Source: an uncultured Lachnospiraceae bacterium
Lineage (GTDB): Bacteria; Bacillota; Clostridia; Lachnospirales; Lachnospiraceae
Reading direction: 5' to 3'
Assembly: GCA_910579735.1 (NCBI GenBank)
Contig: CAJTUZ010000027.1
Coordinates: 1-32,020 of the forward strand
Length of the DNA: 32,020 nucleotides
Shown here piece after piece: positions 30,965 to 32,020 of this stretch. The notes under the pieces are model-generated. The model was not told the origin of the DNA and did no database searches. It was given only the letters and a program-made list of their open reading frames with translations. Position 1 is the first letter of the stretch, and every line of letters begins with the position of its first letter. The position numbers and the translations under genes were made by a program.

Positions 30965-31699
30965 TTATTTGTATTTTCCGGAAACAAAAAGAAGATATTC
31001 CCGCTTGACTTTGGCGGCTTTCGTTTTACTGACAGGAAGCTGTCTGCCGGACTCCATGATTATACTGTCAACCGTGAGTCGTTTTACGTGGTCGAGGTTG
31101 ACAAGAAAAGATTTGTGGACTTGCAGGAAATTGCGCATTTGTGCGATCTCTCGTGTCTCTTCTTCAAAAGACTGTCTGATAAAGAGGCTTTTGAGTATTT
31201 CTCCGCTTACCAGATGCACTTCCAGTTTCCTGCTGGCGTTTTCAATGTATTCTATCTGGGAATAGGACGTTTGCACCAGTCCTTCTTTTGTCTTGACCAG
31301 ATAGATCGGTTCATTTTTGACTTTCGTATAAGTCAGACTGTAATGCAGCGCCTCGAAAAGTTTCTCTTCATTGATCGGTTTCAGCAGATATCTTATTGCG
31401 CGTACTTCGTAGGCATCCAGTGCATAATCATCGGAAGATGTGATATAGATGATCGCGCTTTCACATCCGGCTTCCCGGATTTGGTGAGCAAGATCAATTC
31501 CCGTGCGCTTTGGCATCAGCATATCCAGGATATAAATATCGGACAATTTCCCTGCGGAAATAGTATGGGATAGTCTGGAAGGATCGGAAAACTTCTCCAG
31601 TTCAAAATTCCTGCCGGGGTAAAGTGTTTTATATTTCAATAATAATTCTTCTATTTTCAACAAATCTTCAATACTGTCATCACAAATCGTTATTTTCAT
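30965..31699 (-). CDS. LytTR-family response regulator (AgrA-like)
   Basis: A 244-residue two-component regulator. The receiver domain has acidic residues D7/D8 (ICDDS), phosphoacceptor D59 (YILDMLMP), YITSS and the lysine of YLLKPI. The C-terminal LytTR DNA-binding domain begins around 140, with IEYIENASRKLEVHL, MRNFLQVHKSFLVNLDHV and DSIIMESGRQLPVS as typical segments. AAAGGA lies 7 bases before the ATG. It is the first gene of an operon with the histidine kinase, under the promoter at 31792-31820. Target genes are unknown. Confidence 0.94.
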   Translation of the reverse strand: MKITICDDSIEDLLKIEELLLKYKTLYPGRNFELEKFSDPSRLSHTISAGKLSDIYILDMLMPKRTGIDLAHQIREAGCESAIIYITSSDDYALDAYEVRAIRYLLKPINEEKLFEALHYSLTYTKVKNEPIYLVKTKEGLVQTSYSQIEYIENASRKLEVHLVSGEILKSLFIRQSFEEETREIAQMRNFLQVHKSFLVNLDHVKRLTVDSIIMESGRQLPVSKTKAAKVKREYLLFVSGKYK

Positions 31700-32020
31700 A
31701 TGGGAATCCTTTCATATTTGAACTGTGATTCATTAACTCTGCAGAAACGTGCCCCATTTTATTATTTACAGGAATAAAAATGTCACCGGAAATTATACCG
31801 GACTTAGGTCGTTTTATCAACTGCTTCGGCCCTTAAATTCCGAAGAGGCGAAGAATTAGTATCAATATGCGAAAAAAGTGAAATTGCTGATGAAATATCA
31901 CTGGGATATAATAAATGATAATTCTGCAGTTTGTGCTGCAACAGCAGAAAACAGGAAATGATGTGAGTCCAGCTAAGAAATGTCAATAGGTAAAATGAAA
32001 AATGCTCAAGAAATTTTTTC
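31700..32020. other. Non-coding end of window with the regulator promoter
   Basis: Holds the minus-strand promoter at 31792-31820 and about 90 bases of leader. From 31830 to the end only very short open frames are seen on either strand. None has a good ribosome binding site together with a recognisable product, and nothing resembles an agrD-type autoinducer precursor. Confidence 0.5.
31792..31820 (-). promoter_or_regulatory. Promoter of the LytTR/histidine kinase operon
   Basis: On the minus strand TTGATA (31815-31820), a 17-base spacer and a perfect TATAAT (31792-31797). The leader to the start codon is about 85 bases. Confidence 0.8.

Noticed and set aside
31804..31986. 60-codon minus-strand frame as an AgrD-type signal peptide
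   Set aside because: It spans the promoter of the regulator operon, lacks a ribosome binding site, and has no cysteine-containing autoinducer core followed by an acidic tail.
31914..31989. Small plus-strand frame of about 24 codons near the window end
   Set aside because: It has only a weak GGGAT upstream, no recognisable family, and cannot be told apart from chance in AT-rich DNA.

Overview
The window looks like chromosomal DNA of a low-to-moderate GC, endospore-forming, anaerobic Firmicute, most likely a clostridium of the Lachnospiraceae type. The grounds are a type II fatty-acid cluster that uses FabK and FabH, the Bacillus/Clostridium gene order decarboxylase - P-loop kinase - yaaR - holB - ricT - trmN6 - rsmI, a spore maturation gene (spmA), an AgrC/AgrA-like pair and strong AGGAGG-type ribosome binding sites. 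The genus is an inference; no rRNA is present.

Layout. 1-350: the end of a tRNA operon (tRNA-Phe partial, tRNA-Lys), an odd tandem repeat built on the tRNA-Lys 3' end, and a terminator. 515-3831 (minus strand): an AT-rich HExxH metalloprotease-like gene, a multi-spanning membrane GGDEF protein and an HD-domain hydrolase. 4031-6771 (plus): a TetR regulator with its promoter and operator, an ABC ATPase and a short FtsX-type permease. 6894-8770: a CgeB-like glycosyltransferase and an HD-domain protein. 8730-15071: the conserved housekeeping run from an Orn/Lys/Arg decarboxylase homologue to rsmI. 15073-22194: the fatty-acid synthesis cluster acpP-fabK // fabD-fabG-fabF-fabZ-(FabX-like)-fabH. 22239-27659: a membrane protein, spmA without spmB, an EcsC-family protein, a type I asparaginase and an alpha/beta hydrolase. 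27611-31699 (minus): a Cache-HAMP-PAS-SGDEF protein and a LytTR response regulator / GHKL histidine kinase pair.

How the parts work together. The fab genes encode a nearly complete elongation cycle: carrier (AcpP), malonyl loading (FabD), condensation (FabH, FabF), ketoreduction (FabG), dehydration (FabZ) and enoyl reduction (FabK). The gene between fabZ and fabH is a second member of the nitronate monooxygenase/FabK superfamily. It resembles Helicobacter FabX, the Fe-S flavoprotein that introduces the double bond into acyl-ACP, and carries a C-terminal Cys4 motif. This is the most interesting item, because it offers a candidate unsaturated fatty acid route in a cluster with no fabA or fabM. 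Two near-identical palindromes of the TTTGA-N3-TCAAA (FabT-like) type precede acpP and fabD and suggest one shared repressor, which is not encoded here. Both GGDEF genes carry the same 13-base extended -10 element, suggesting a shared promoter type. The TetR operon has two adjacent 14-bp operator-like sites just after its -10 and looks self-regulated. Acetyl-CoA carboxylase genes are absent from the fab cluster in this window.
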